Assembly (NCBI GenBank): GCA_025331565.1
Contig: JAFREQ010000012.1
Span: 9,786,501-9,850,500, forward strand
Length of the DNA stretch: 64,000 bases
Origin: Holacanthus passer
Taxonomy: Eukaryota > Chordata > Actinopteri > Pomacanthidae
Direction of reading: 5' to 3'
The translations under genes were made by a program, and so were the position numbers. Position 1 is the stretch's first letter; every line of letters starts with the position of its first letter. Positions 14,888 through 26,815 of this stretch are shown piece by piece. The notes under the pieces are model-generated. The model worked only from the letters and a program-made list of their open reading frames with translations, was not told the DNA's origin and made no database searches.

Positions 14888-15054
14888 CACTGAAGGTTCC
14901 CAAGAAGCTGCTTTTACATTCAATACAGCAAACAGAAAGAAACAGCAACTTACAAAAAAAAATCACAGTAAAGCTGTAATGAAGACATATTTCTTGCTCG
15001 TACCTTAATACTCAGGTAGTTGTCACAGCTCCGGGACTTTGCTCTGGAGTGCAT
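185..15054 (-). CDS. plekhg4b: Puratrophin-1-like Rho guanine nucleotide exchange factor, 3' part missing (13 coding exons)
   Basis: Coding exons in transcript order: 15054-15004, 10025-9828, 8798-7559, 4198-4001, 3407-3284, 2919-2826, 2297-2211, 1905-1789, 1433-1335, 1077-935, 818-680, 582-460, 349-185. They join in frame to 926 codons. Exon 2 into exon 3 (residues about 18-215) reads IQSTLSGLYRPFSATAATVL, then GLLFYHEGWPLCIHEKVV and GDFYLQIVP, which match the conserved N-terminal block of PLEKHG4/PLEKHG4B. The rest of exon 3 is a Ser/Arg-rich, probably disordered linker. Residues about 560-702 (GNRDRSGRAVLQV, then YSVLFLVDK and HNHWIHFRQ) form the Sec14/CRAL-TRIO-like region. Residues 703-926 are spectrin-like helices. 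The DH-PH module that activates Rho GTPases should lie to the left of base 1. I chose 4b over its paralogue plekhg4 because PLEKHG4B shares 5p15.33 with NKD2/TRIP13/BRD9 in human. The start is the ATG at 15054 (A at -3); an in-frame ATG at 15072 follows an in-frame TAA and is the alternative. Confidence 0.85.
4675..5022 (-). repeat. Dispersed teleost repeat, family A (full-length-like, inverted)
   Basis: Read on the minus strand this begins near the GCACTGCAAC segment, continues with AATCGATTATTCGTTTGGTC and a segment like TGTCAGAAAATAGTGAAAAA, then TCTGACCAAAAGTTCAACAC. The same order of motifs occurs at 49231-49495 on the plus strand. It resembles the AATCGATTA-type repeat I know from percomorph genomes. 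The family name is not claimed. Confidence 0.6.
5256..5385 (+). repeat. Fragment of dispersed repeat family B
   Basis: The segment includes ATAAGCACTAAACACAAAGT, then CTGATGGGAATGTCAATAGT, a TTTTGCAGGTATTTG stretch and TTTCAGTCTGGACCAG. I recognise this order from a repeat common in percomorph genomes whose other part appears at 10425-10645. Confidence 0.5.
7013..7068 (+). repeat. Short fragment of repeat family C end
   Basis: The segment AGTGGAGGAGGAAGTACTAA followed by GATCCTTTGCTTAAAAG matches, in opposite orientation, the CTTCCTCCAC end of the element at 18950-19265. Confidence 0.35.
10425..10645 (+). repeat. Copy of dispersed repeat family B
   Basis: The copy contains TTTGAGCTAAATGCTAACGT, CACAATGACAATGCTAACAT and, after a deletion, ATTCATCCTCTGGGACCCAT with a GATCCATTCAATAGTTCTTG end. 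These are landmarks of a fish repeat made of short GCTAACATG-type units. Confidence 0.55.
13977..14027. repeat. Alternating CA/CG tract
   Basis: About 50 bases of nearly perfect purine-pyrimidine alternation: an imperfect ACAC part, then CACGCACGCACGCGCGCGCG, then a CA run. It lies in plekhg4b intron 1. Confidence 0.9.
14840..14883. repeat. (CA)n microsatellite, about 22 units
   Basis: Uninterrupted CA dinucleotide run in plekhg4b intron 1, near its first coding exon. Confidence 0.95.
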
Positions 15055-15500
15055 TTTGCCCAGTGACAGCATTTAGACACCAGACAAAACACCGAATGCC
15101 AGTAAACGAATTGGTGTCATCAACTCCGAGCTCTGAAATCCAGCGTACAGTCCAGTCTGTAGGTTCTGTAAGTCATTGCTGTGATATCAACAGGTCCCGT
15201 GTGTTTCCTCCCTCCTGCTCTCTGTGTGCTGTGGTGCAGGCAGCTGGAGCAGACTAAACTCCTGTTGGAGCGTGAGAGAGGCAGAGCGCTGGCTTCCCCG
15301 TCACTCGCTCACCCTCCCTCCCTCCCTCCCTCCAGCATAACCTCCCCCGCCCTGCTGCCGCTCTGCCACTGAAGCCTCTTCCAGCTGGATAAATGCACAC
15401 TGCTGCAACTTCAGGCTCATCATTCAGAAAAAAAAAAAAAACACTACCTGACCTGCACACCCCCACACCACTCCGAGCCCCCAACACTCCCCCCCAGCAG
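15055..15500 (-). promoter_or_regulatory. Probable 5' UTR and promoter region of plekhg4b
   Basis: The sequence immediately upstream of the first coding exon is richer in G+C than its surroundings. It has a CCCTCC tandem tract near 15313-15333 and clustered C-runs at 15460-15555. An in-frame TAA sits just before the ATG at 15072, so coding cannot extend further upstream in this exon. No single TATA box or transcription start can be fixed from sequence, and some of this stretch may be spliced UTR rather than promoter. Confidence 0.4.
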
Positions 15501-18500
15501 GGGTCGGACTCTGACTAACTCCTCTCTGCACCCCCCCTGACCCCTTGCACCCCTACCTCCAGTGGCAGCTTCTCTCCACCCCTGCTGCCACAATGGTCTC
15601 TCTTTGTCCCGACAATACAAATGGACTAGGGTTTCAGCTTATTCTGCTGCTTTTCAAAAGGAAAAAGAAAGGAAGACATCAGCATTGGATTGGTGGCTCA
15701 GGTCACTCACTACAATGACGTTCCCCTTAAATATTGTCAGGGGAATACCCAATCCTTTAGCAGTCCTTTACACACCACTGACATATGTGGGACATCCTCC
15801 TGTTACATAAGACAGACATTCAAAACAGGCTCATTTTTAAAAGATTTCTAGGACAAGGTGTGTTTGAATTCGAGACATGACAAAATCATCAGTTAACACT
15901 CCTCGATGATGACATCTGACACGAGGCAAACCCTCAACGAGACACAAAAACACAAGAGACGTGATCATGTTTTCACTGCTGGAATGCAGCAAAGTGACAG
16001 TCTGTTAGCTCCTTCCCATCTCCTCCTAAACACAGGAAATCCTTGTCCGGGATAACGTGCTCCGTGAGAATACGCGCTTTGTGCGAAAATGTGAAGATTG
16101 CATTAAGCCAGGCTGTATAAACAGAGACGGTAGTGAGGGCAGGTAATTGGGTTTCTATTTAGAGAGAGGCACTACATTCTTGTCATTAGAGGCAGAAATC
16201 ACAATGACCCGACAGCACGGGAGTCATGGCTATTACATGAGTAAATATATTAGTTCAGACCAGCCGACTTTTACGATGTTTTCACCATGCCGCTGACACA
16301 GCCCTCTTCTTATTATCAAATCCATTTGACTTGAACACACACTCCTCAGTGAAATGACTGGAGGATGAATGTAGTTTACTGGAGAACGCACAGGGGAGCA
16401 CTGACCACCGCTGTCCTCTCCACTTTACTCATTGGTTTGATAACATTTAAGGAATTCATTTAACAGAAATTAGGATAACAAGATCGTCCAGTTTAGATAA
16501 ACAGCGAGTGATTATTATTAAAGACGGCTGTGAATGAGTCATCAAATCAATTTCTGTACTTTTAGCTTTTTTATATCTTTAAATATGCGACCTGGGGGGG
16601 GCAACCACTTCCTCTGGATCAAATTACAAAATGTACCCATAATTTTTCATCTGCTTGTACGATCAGATAAAATTCTCAAAGCATCAGTTAAAAGGCACCA
16701 GAATACAGACAATGACATCTACTAAAAAAACTCTCCTGGGGGAGTTTAGACCCCCTGTCAGCCACATTTTCAATGCTTCCTTTGCCCAACACAGATGAGA
16801 AGACACGCTGTCACCCAGCCTCACACAAACACTGTTAGTTCCTGAAGTATGCAGAGAAACTTTAACACAGTGAACTTCTGGGAAGCGCTTGCGACAAAAA
16901 AAGCAGGGATGTTAGTGTAAACTAAGAGGTAAGATCACGGATCGGTAACATATTGTTATATATACAGTAGATCTACATTTAGTTGTAGGTGTAAAGTTAC
17001 TGTATAATCTGCTATATAAACAGACACACACATACCTCACATATGCACTATGCAAATATACGCTCCTCTCAGTCACATAATGTTTGTGCCATGGCTGACC
17101 CTATAATTTCTGCTCCCCTGGCCTTTCCCACTGGGCTGGTTTCCCTGTCAGCGAGGGCAGATTTTCTTCTTTTATGTCTCCTCTGTTCCCCCTTTTTTCT
17201 CCTTTTCCTTCTTTTTAATTCTTACTTATCTAATTTGGGTGAAATTGCAGCACATGAGGTGAAGTCAACAAAGGTCTCGGGACGGCACATGTCCACAGCG
17301 CAGGCGGGTCAGCCAACTGAGACAGCAGGATGCCTGCTGAAGCTGATTTTAGTCAGCCCTGTGTAATTGTGGCCAACTGAGGCTGCAGCCCTGTCTAACC
17401 CCTAGTCCACCAAGGCACCCCTGATGTTGAACTAAACTGTCCCGCAAGATCTTACAATCTCAAATTTTATAATCAGCGCATGCTTTTTAGAGATTATCAA
17501 ACAATGTTAAATTATTACATTCAAACATTCAGCTACTCCAATATGCTTTATTGTGATAAAACTACACAAAATAATTTTGGTAGAAAAGGCTCCAAAAATG
17601 TCACGTATATGTTGATGATATCAGATATCAGTTTGAAAGCATATCAGAATCATGATAGTGTACGAATAAACATAGAATCTGCATAATATAGTAGAGCATT
17701 TTATGTGAGACGTCTCTTAACAAGGCCGTAGACACTGTCACTCAAGGTCCTCAACCTAGTGATTAAAAGCTGCACTGGTGATCCATGTTCTTTACTGTTG
17801 ACATCTTTCCCATCTTTACCCATATGCAATATATATTTACCATTCCCTTTCATAATCCCATCCCCTGCTAACATCTACTCATTTTGCAAATCTACCAAAT
17901 AAAAGACTGACCACAAAAACCATCATCTTGCACTGTGATGTTACGATGAGAGATAAAACATTGTTGATACAACACATACAATACATATTGCCTATGCCTA
18001 TTAATGATTAAACATATATAGAAGGATTAGAGGTGGACTGAAAGAAATCTATCATCTGTAAAACAGTGTTTTAGGTGCCTAACACAGTTGACATTTCGGA
18101 CATAATAATGCAGTAATTGAGATATAGAGATTCAAACCATCTGACTCAGAAAGGATTTTTGGTCACGTGATAAACACCAACTACTTCCATCTCTATTTTC
18201 CTCTCTTTACATGTCCTGTTTGGGAACATAGAGTTGTGGTTCCTTTGCGGCCGCTCGAGGAGGCATCAGTGTGTTTGTATTCCCGGTGATTTAGGTCAGG
18301 ATCAAGCCCTGCTGCAGTGGGATAAACAGTAAACAACATGTATCCCGGAGCCAAAACATATGTTTAAATTTATGGTGATTTGTGCTGACGTCTCCAAACT
18401 AAAGATAAAAATAAATCCATCTGTGGGCTTCATACGCTCTTATCTACAGTACGTTTAGATTCATATCGAGACAGCAGTGAAGTTCTGTACAGTAAAACAT

Positions 18501-18949
18501 CGGCTCCACTTAAACTAATATGTTTGTACGGCTACGAGGATTAAACCTTTCCTGTTGTTTTTCCATGAGCAACCATGAGGTTCAAAATAGCCTCATTTAC
18601 GCAGACTTGTGGTAAACAATATTTATGCGATCTGAAAAAGCAGATAGCACCGTCCCAAGGGTGGCTCGCCATCTGATAAAGTTATCCAGGGAACAAATTA
18701 GTCTGATGACATGAGAGCTGCAGTTTCATCATTTTTCAACGTCATATCTTACCAGAGTCGTACAGATAAAAAATATAAAACAGATTTAAGGGGGAGGATT
18801 GACACAGGAGTTGTTTGGATTAAGATGGAAAGATTTTTGCAAACTGTACCCAGAACATGGAGAACTTAATTGGAGGCTAAACCATGGTTTAAATTTAAGC
18901 AAGATTAGATCAAGTACATGCTCTGTTCTAAATAGATGGGACGTCATTT

Positions 18950-19265
18950 ACAGAGATGGATTGTAACTAAGTATATTTACTAACTACTGTGCTTAAGTAC
19001 AATTTTGAGATACTTTTACTTTACTTGAGTATTTTTCTCCTCCAGTACATCAAAGAGGTAAATATTTTTTTACTCCACTACCTGTATCTGACACCTTTAG
19101 TTACCAGTTACCTTACAAATTAAGATTTTTGCTTACAATTCTTAGAAGGAGCTTATAAAATATGATGTAGAAGAACATTTTCCTGATTATACTTATGCTT
19201 AAGTAATGTTTTTAACACAAGACCATAACTTGCAACGTAAAGCTTGTGAATACTTCCTCCACCAC
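18950..19265 (+). repeat. Dispersed teleost repeat, family C (ACTTAAGTA type)
   Basis: The copy reads from TAACTAAGTATATTTACTAA through TTTTACTTTACTTGAGTATT, TACTCCACTACCTGTATCTG and GCTTATAAAATATGATGTAG to a CTTCCTCCACCACTG end. The terminal sequence suggests a hAT-like non-autonomous element, but the class is from memory and not proven here. Confidence 0.6.
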
Positions 19266-19286
19266 TGGTCATTTGAATTTGATGAA

Positions 19287-19288
<2 letters not shown>

Positions 19289-19321
<33 letters not shown>
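19289..19321. repeat. (CA)n microsatellite, about 16 units
   Basis: Uninterrupted CA run just after the family C repeat. Confidence 0.95.
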
Positions 19322-19639
19322 AAACTGTGGAATGTGACACCTGGGTCCTACCTCACTTCGTACCACCCTCACAGTGCCACACAGACCACCCAACAACACT
19401 TGTTATCAACACTTTAAACTTATCCATTAAACCCAATCATTATATTTTAAAAAGCGACAGTTGTGGCAAGATCAGCAATCACAGCATTGTCGAGTCATTT
19501 AAATGTACATGTATTGGTACAGCAGCATGTCTCTGTCTAATGTGTTAGACACATCTACATAAAAAAATTACTTTGCAACAGCTCAGGAAATCCACACCTA
19601 TCCATACATATGCAACTAACAATTATTGACGTCAAACAC

Positions 19640-19715
19640 AGTGCCATCTCCAAATGTCTTGCTTTGTCTGAACAACAGTTCAGTACCCAAACATATTCAA
19701 TTTATCAAGTAAGTT
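19640..19715 (+). repeat. Fragment of dispersed repeat family A
   Basis: The segment CTTTGTCTGAACAACAGTTC followed by an ACCCAAACATATTCAATTTA stretch corresponds to the middle of family A (compare 4675-5022). Only this short part remains. Confidence 0.5.
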
Positions 19716-19916
19716 GCAAAGAAAGTTTCATTACAGGTCTAACACTCCATGTCAGTGTCATTTCAACAGTCCAACTCTCAGTGCATGAGAAATAAAAATT
19801 ACACAATTCCCATATCTGACTCTTCCAAAAAGTTAAAGCAAAGTAAATGAAAAAGTCACTGTTTAATCTGGAAATAACAAATGCAAACTGTGGGTAAGAA
19901 GTTTTATACTCACAGG

Positions 19917-20110
19917 TCAGCTTCAGACCGTAAAGAAGCCGAGTCCAGATAGAGGACAGAGTGAACGAGTCATCACTCTCCTTCTGTCCAGCTCACACAG
20001 CCTTGAGAACTCACATCACATCACCATCCAGGCTGAGCTGCTGCCCCCTCTGCCCCCTTCTCCACAGCCCCAGCGGGCGGGTAAAAACTGCTACTGGGGG
20101 ATCGGACTGA
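19917..20110 (-). promoter_or_regulatory. Candidate upstream non-coding exon and promoter (plekhg4b alternative 5' end?)
   Basis: On the minus strand a strong donor, CCT|GTGAGTA, occurs at 19917/19916. About 165-170 bases upstream lies a GC-box-like CCCGCCCGC motif near 20080-20090, inside a GC-richer patch. No long frame crosses the interval: an ATG just upstream of the donor hits a stop after 16 codons. It therefore looks more like a UTR exon than a coding one. A link to plekhg4b (next minus-strand gene, first coding exon at 15 kb) is inference only. Confidence 0.2.
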
Positions 20111-23100
20111 ACTCTTCCTGCTCTCACGGACAGACACACTTTAGGTTCCAGGATTCAGATTGATTATCCTGCTACACAAACGCACACAGCCACACCAACA
20201 CTCACAAAGCACCCCGACCCCCAGCTTCCTGCCGCCACGCAAAGACCGCACTTTAGACCCAAATCTGTATGGAGACATGCATACATTGCACTGACTCATT
20301 TAAGAGGAAGTGCATCTAAAATCAGATTTCGAGGTCTTTTTCTGACGTCTTCATCAGGAAAGACATTCACCCCCACCTCCATGGCAGCGCGGTGCAGCTG
20401 TTCCACCACCAACAGTCCAGACCGTAGTAGTGCTCTTTACTGCGGGGAAGCACAGGAAGAGCACGCCACCTGTCATACCTTCGCCCCCCGCCGTGCGGAC
20501 GTCTCACTCCAACACAAAAGCCTGTGTTTTCTCTGAGCACGCGAGCACAGGTGGCTGGAGAAGGCAAGGTCGGGTTACAGCAGCGGCTCCCACAGTTGAA
20601 ATCATGAAGGAGTCAAGTAGAGGACAGGCTCAGTCTGACCAAGTCTACGCACTGTGTACTGCAGTACGTACTGTGGACTTGCAGTAAATACAGTATGACT
20701 CAAACTTATTTATGTAGAGAACAAGATGGTTTAAAAAGTAAGCCCTGTTGTAAAACTACAGGAATCAAGGTTTCCTCCCCTTTATTCTCTAATCTAACTG
20801 AATCAAATCTAATCCGTGTTTTAGGCCAGAAGAACAGGTAAATCCTACATTAAACACACCAAAGTTAGATTTTACTATCCTTGCACAGACTTGCCTAGAT
20901 ATCCACACACAATTAAGTATGTTCCAACAAGATTTTAAAAACATAGATCCACTAAAAACTGATGAGATGTACAGCATGCGCTTTGGCTGTATTGCATTGC
21001 TTTTATAATATTTGTTTGAATTCTGAATAGAAACACTTTCAGCCAAATGGGTTTTGTATAGTTTGACATAAAACATTTTTACTATTACATTTCTATTAAT
21101 TGATAATCTGGTCATGTGGCAGGTTATCATACTAACCAAAAAGGCCAGTGATACCCTCCTCTTTAGTAGTTAAACTTTCTACTTTAATAAATTCAAAATT
21201 TCACATTATAAACTGTCTACAACTAAATGAAACTTAACTTTGCTTTGCTTTTTGATTAAGTGCAACTAACTTAAATTCAATTCATTGGCTGCTGCTCAAC
21301 TTCTCCCTTAAAGACAGCAGCTACAACTAACACACATCCAAAGACAGAACAAAGCCTCAGAGATCTGACAGCACAGAATAACTCCCAAGGACCACAGAGC
21401 GCAACTTGACTCAACAACCCAATACAGAATCCAAAAAAATGAATCCCAGCTAAATCTGTTTTAAATTGTTTTGAAAATCAGCCCTCACCTCGTGCTGCTG
21501 TCCCGGTTTGAAGTCTCCAACAACACATGGAGGAGTCGCAGGCTCTCTGGGCTCTGAGGGGCTGACAGCTGTCTAACCAGAGGAGAGGACCGGCCCCCGA
21601 GTCCTGGAGGAACCTGACATGTTCCATCAAATGCGCTGCTTTGTTGACTGAGGAGAATCACAATATTAAGGCTAGCCAGGCAGAAAGTTTCCCAGCCCCC
21701 GAGGCATCCCAATTCCTCGGCGGGGCGTAACCCAGTCGTTTTATCTGCACCCATCTCCCTCCTGTGTGTACACTGCGAGGGGAACCGAGAGCAGAGAAAC
21801 TCCACTGGCCGGCCATGTCAACAAAGTCTAGACAACTGCACTTTACCTGCGCTTTCTGTTTCCCAGCGTCCAGGTCATGAAGTCTTTTATGTTATGCACA
21901 TTTTTGACTGAGGGTTGTATTATTTTTTTAAAAAACATTTAATTACATTTTCTGCTAATTTACTCTACTACTATGACTCTAATTATCTTAAGACCCGGTG
22001 GACTCTAATAAAAAGAAAATGTAAATAGGAAATTTAAGGATTAAAGATAGATTTAAGAATAAAGAGACCTAAAGCATCACAGCCTCACTGATCTACAGAA
22101 ACAATGCAGCGCCTGTCAGAGCAAACGGCCTCGAGCGCTTCTGATGGCACCAGATGTCAGCTTGCATTGTTATATGGATTACTAGAGCCACTCAGCAAAC
22201 ACCTCCAGGTGTGCATTCCACACCAGGAAGGGGGAAAGGTGGGAGCCGCACCTCTGAATCAATAAAAAACACTGACTTTGTGCCTGAGCAGAAGGAGAGA
22301 CTGTTGGAGATAGGTTAAGTTCTTGTGTCCTTTTATTGGACAGAAACTCTCCTGCTCAAAAAATGGGATCTGTGCACCTTCACAGAGGCGGAGCGTGTCA
22401 CACGAGCACGTCGTTTACATGGTCTAAAATAAAGGGAAGTGTGACGGGTGGCTAGTCCTTGGTCTGAACTGTACACCTGGTCTCCGCAGGCTCTTTAATC
22501 TATGGAGGAAGGAGCATAAATTAGAGGCCCCGCTCCTACATCCCTCACATTGGGTTAAACCACAGTAGGCGTGTAAACATTCGCCACAAATGAATCACAG
22601 GCGGTCAAAGCCAAAGTGTTGTGATCCAAGTCAATCTGAGAGTGTGGGAGGAATCAGGTTTAGACAACAATACATTTCAGTGTCATATTAGTGACTGACA
22701 TCACGATGACTCAGAAAATTAATATAAATAAACATGTCTCCATATTTCTCCCACATTTGGTATATTTGCCACAGCATGGCAACTAATGCTCAAACACATT
22801 CACCAATTAATCTATTGGTCGACCAATAAGTAAAATGTTCAAGTCATAGTAGTCATAGTTTCATTTCACTGGAAATTGAATGCCTTTGTGTTTTTTGGCA
22901 GTTTGTTTCAAGGTAACGCTTCAGTAATGGGAATCATTTGACAATATATAGAATAAAAGAAATCTACAATTCAACCTATATGGACAGCATGAAGGTCAGA
23001 TTTGGTAAAACTGTCCACACTGAACGTGCAGCTTAATTAAGTTAATTGCTTTCTGGGAGGAAAAAAAATCAGGCATGTCATCATTTCCAGTAAATCCAAG

Positions 23101-23189
23101 GATGTAAGACACAGTGATAAGCATCGCAGGACTCATTATAGGCCTCAGTCTAAGTCTGTGCACCTGATAATCTGTACAAATAAGTGCAC

Positions 23190-23282
23190 ATCTGAGGAGA
23201 GAGAGACAAAGAGGGAAAGAGAGACAGAGAGCGAGAAAAGGGGGAAGAGAGAGAGGGGGGAGAAAACGATAGGGAGGGCGAG
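23190..23282. repeat. Purine-rich (GA) tract
   Basis: About 90 bases almost free of pyrimidines on the plus strand, with GAGA and GGGG sub-runs. A second, less pure tract follows at 24230-24325. Confidence 0.8.
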
Positions 23283-26200
23283 GTGTTTCCTGTTTCCATA
23301 GCTCTAATTATACCTGTCTCTGGAGGATAGGGCCTATCAGGAAGAGGAATTTTGTCATTGAGGAACTCCTCAATGACACGATGCTGAGTTTCCATACTTT
23401 CCTATATGTACTTTTACATATCTGCTTTAGATAAATGATTACAAAATGAGCATAACATGGAAAAAACAAAAATGAGTCTGCAAGGGGAATCCACGCTGAG
23501 CTTTACACATGATTTAAAGTGACGAGAATATAATAATTTTACCATTTAAAACCTTCCTGGGCAAACTTATATGGGAAAATAATTGACTTTGAGAAACAGT
23601 GTAGTTGTTTCTGGGTCAAGCTGCTTTTATCCTCATTCAAAAAAGAAATAAAAAAATACTGAAAGCAAACAGCAAATTTTCATGCTCATTACCCTGATGT
23701 GCTGTTACGCAAATTGTTGGTGCATGGGTCTCCTTTCGCAATTGAGAGTGCCTGTTTTTATATAAACTAAACCCTCACTCCATCTGCTTGTGAGTTGTTG
23801 TCAGAGTAATGGTTCCTTCCTGTTTAAAGATGCCCTGGAGATAGACTCCTGAAATTATGTGGCTTTTGTAAGATGCTGAGTCTGGGGCAACATTTTATCA
23901 GAGTGCAAAAAAAAGTTAAAAGTAGGTCTAGTACTCTTCTCCTGGCTCTCAACAGGACTTGAACACTGCCCTCATCTGGTGGACACAAAGATACATAAAA
24001 TCTTCCTGCAGAACACAACAGCACAAACACATGCATCTGACAGTTAACTGTAGACTTTGTGTCTGACTGTATTTCACAGGGAATTAGTGACAACAATAAA
24101 TCTAACAAACAACAATAGAGCCAGTTCCCATAAACCTCCGTCCCTCTAAACAGACCACAAAGTGCAGAATATTAATAATCAGTTTGACAGCCCGGGTTTG
24201 TAATCAGCCTTTGGTCCATCTATTAGTATGCAGAAGAGGAGAGGCAAGCTGAGAGGAGAGGTGGGGGGTTGTGAGACAGAAAGAGATGGAGAGAGAAGCA
24301 GCCTGAGGGAGAGAAAGAGCCATGAGCGGACTTCATCCAGCAGCTCACACTGACTGCCTGGCAACCTCACCACCACACAGAGAATGTGTACAGTGGTCTG
24401 CAGGCCGCCTCTGCTTACTCCCACCAATACACATCACTGCATACAAATACAGGAAGAAATAGATTTCAACTTTAAACTGCCCTCATTAGATTTAGAAGAG
24501 CAGGCGGCAGCAGAGGGAGGTTTCTAAACAGCAATAAAGAGCCACTTAAAGAGGAGCTGTCAGAACGGTTTTTCCTGAATTGTAAAAAGTTGTCATAAAC
24601 TGCATTGGTGGCATTCGCAGCAATCCCTGAAAACTAGTCTGCAGCTAAATAAACAGGCTTTTATACTATTGTTCATGCATTTGTACGGATTGTTACACAT
24701 GCATGATAATGTATGCTTGAGAATAAACATCTGGCGAGGTGTTAAAGAGCCCAAATAGCATCAAGCTTCTGTGTTGATGCTGTCATTATTCAGCACTTAA
24801 CAATCTGGTTTTCTGCAACTGATTCATTCATGAAGGAGTCAGAGCAGCGTCAAATAACTCGCACAGTCTGCAGCGATAAATCATAAGGCTGCAATAATCA
24901 AGCAGGAACTGATTCATGAAATGAAACTGTTTTGCTTTCAGTCATCTGTCACTTCTTATCTCTCGCAAACACTTGTTCTGTCCATAATCAACCCGGCAGA
25001 GAAAACTCAACTTATTGAATCAAACTCAAATTAGAGCAACGAGAACAGTCCTTTCTCTTTTGTGCACAGACTTGAGAGTCAGAATTAGTGAAGCATTTTC
25101 CCTCCAGATTCAACTCTTGCTCAGTTTAGGGCTTAATCAAGTGGAAATTGGGAATAGGGGGTTGTGGGGGTGGTCCGGGGTTGGGGTGCAGGGGAGAATG
25201 GAGCAATTGTTCAGATAAAGGCCTCATGTTGAGTCAGCTTTGATGTTTCTCTGGGGGGATATGCTGGGATTTTTACAGTAGCATTTCACTCCATTACTTT
25301 TTGCTCACCGCTGGCAAAAACTGCAGAGATGATGCAAAATAAGGCTCAGAGTTGACTTCTCTGATGCATTTTCACCAAATGTTTGCAAAGGTTTTTTTTT
25401 TCCAGTCCACATTGAAAATGGAACAGCATGCAAACACCAGATCTCACATTTATGCATTTTGATTTTTTTCTCAAACTGTTGCCTGTCTCTCTCACATGGA
25501 CACCCAACAACATCAACATTCAAGTGAGATTCCCCTCAGTTTGTCCCACTCCTATACAAGCAGACAGGCTCCCACTGATCTATTATGTTGCAAAGCCTTT
25601 CTCATGCATGTCTTGAATGAAAGCCAGCGTATCGATGCTCTGAGGATAATCACGTTTTCCTGAGGCAGGCTTAGCTGCAGTAAATAAGCTGCACAGGGGA
25701 AGAGGGGGAAAAAGGTGGGTCGAACAAAACTGTTGTATATTGGGAGAAAAGCTGGAGCCTCAAAAAAAAAAAAAGTTTGCCCCTGATAGCCTCGAACACA
25801 GAAAAGTAGAAATGAGGAATGCAAAAAAAAGTTACTCTTGAATGCTGAAAAGACTGTTTGCATGAGAGAGTTTAGAAAGTTATTTTATTTTTAACATTTA
25901 GTGATGTTGCACATACTTTTAGTGCTGCATATCTTTCCTACCTTCAGTCCTCCAGCAGGTGCACTTGGCACTTTGCAGAGATGCTGCACCGTCCCACCTC
26001 CACAAACTGTCTCCTCTCTGCTCCCACACTTGTTGAATCAAAGAAGCCTCCGTGCAACAACTTGTAAAACTTGCAGGAAAACACAGCGACAAACAGCCCG
26101 AACACGAACCGCTTCAGTCAGCGTCTGTGCTGCTTCCTCGCTCCGGCTGCAGGTCGGTGGTTGTCAGTGTTTGGTTCAGGCTCCGAGGCGCACACAGTGG

Positions 26201-26639
26201 ATATTTGCATTAGGCCGACCCTCCCCTCGCCTTTCAGAGCTGCCATTGTTTGTCTCAGTCGGGGCTCAGGTTCAGTCCTTCTCTAAATCCCTGATCCTGG
26301 AGCAGGGAATGCTGCTTTCTCTGAGCTGGGCTGCCAATTAACAAAAGCACGGTGACACAAAGAAACTACTTCTCTCTTTAAAAAAAAAATATAATACATT
26401 AACTAATATGTCTAATAAGCTTGGTTTAGCGGAAAAATACTTTACATGTTGCTGTAGTTGTGCTCTTAAATGTTGCTTTACTTAAATGACAGGTGGGAAC
26501 AGAGAGTTGGTCACGTGACAACAGGCAGGTCCAGGTGAACTTGACCCTCTGATATAAGACTGGACTCTTTGAACTTTAATGACCATTAATGGCTCTTGAG
26601 CTTCCTTTTCCCAGAGGATCTAAATCTAAACAGCTTATG

Positions 26640-26815
26640 TCATTACACTGTGCAATATTTCATTTCATTTCACCTCATCTTTTTCATCTATTTCTCTTGT
26701 TAATTTGTTAATACTTTCTAGCCTTGTTCAAATTGTAATACTTTTTAACACTTAACACTGTAAATCTCCCCATTGTGGGACTAATAAAGGAATATCTAAT
26801 CTTAACTTAAATCTA
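26640..26815 (+). repeat. Retroposon-like 3' tail
   Basis: The segment includes TGTAAATCTCCCCATTGTGG followed by GACTAATAAAGGAATATCTA. This CCCCATTGTGGGACTAATAAAGG signature is common at the ends of teleost LINE-type insertions and some 3' UTRs. No reverse transcriptase frame is adjacent, so it would be a 5'-truncated copy. Confidence 0.4.

Larger units (their letters stand above)
10026..15003. other. plekhg4b intron 1
   Basis: This 5-kb interval separates the 17-codon first coding exon from exon 2. It holds a dispersed repeat (10425-10645), a polyadenylation-like tail on the plus strand at 11387-11407, a CG/CA alternating tract (13977-14027) and a CA microsatellite (14840-14883). The open frames at 10932-11252, 11553-11894 and 12639-13049 show no recognisable domain, and I leave them uncalled. 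Confidence 0.55.

Noticed and set aside
18247..18259. GCGGCCGCTCGAG, adjacent NotI and XhoI sites as in a cloning polylinker.
   Set aside because: The flanks on both sides are ordinary genomic sequence with no vector similarity I can recognise. A single 13-base match is not enough; a vector screen of the assembly would settle it.
21485..21805. 106-codon minus-strand frame ending at a donor-like GTGAGG.
   Set aside because: The frame does not link to plekhg4b, which already has a good first exon, and the protein matches nothing I know.
25901..26341. 146-codon plus-strand open frame in a GC-richer patch.
   Set aside because: No domain, no recognisable homologue and no splice-site support. The patch may be regulatory, but the frame is most likely chance.
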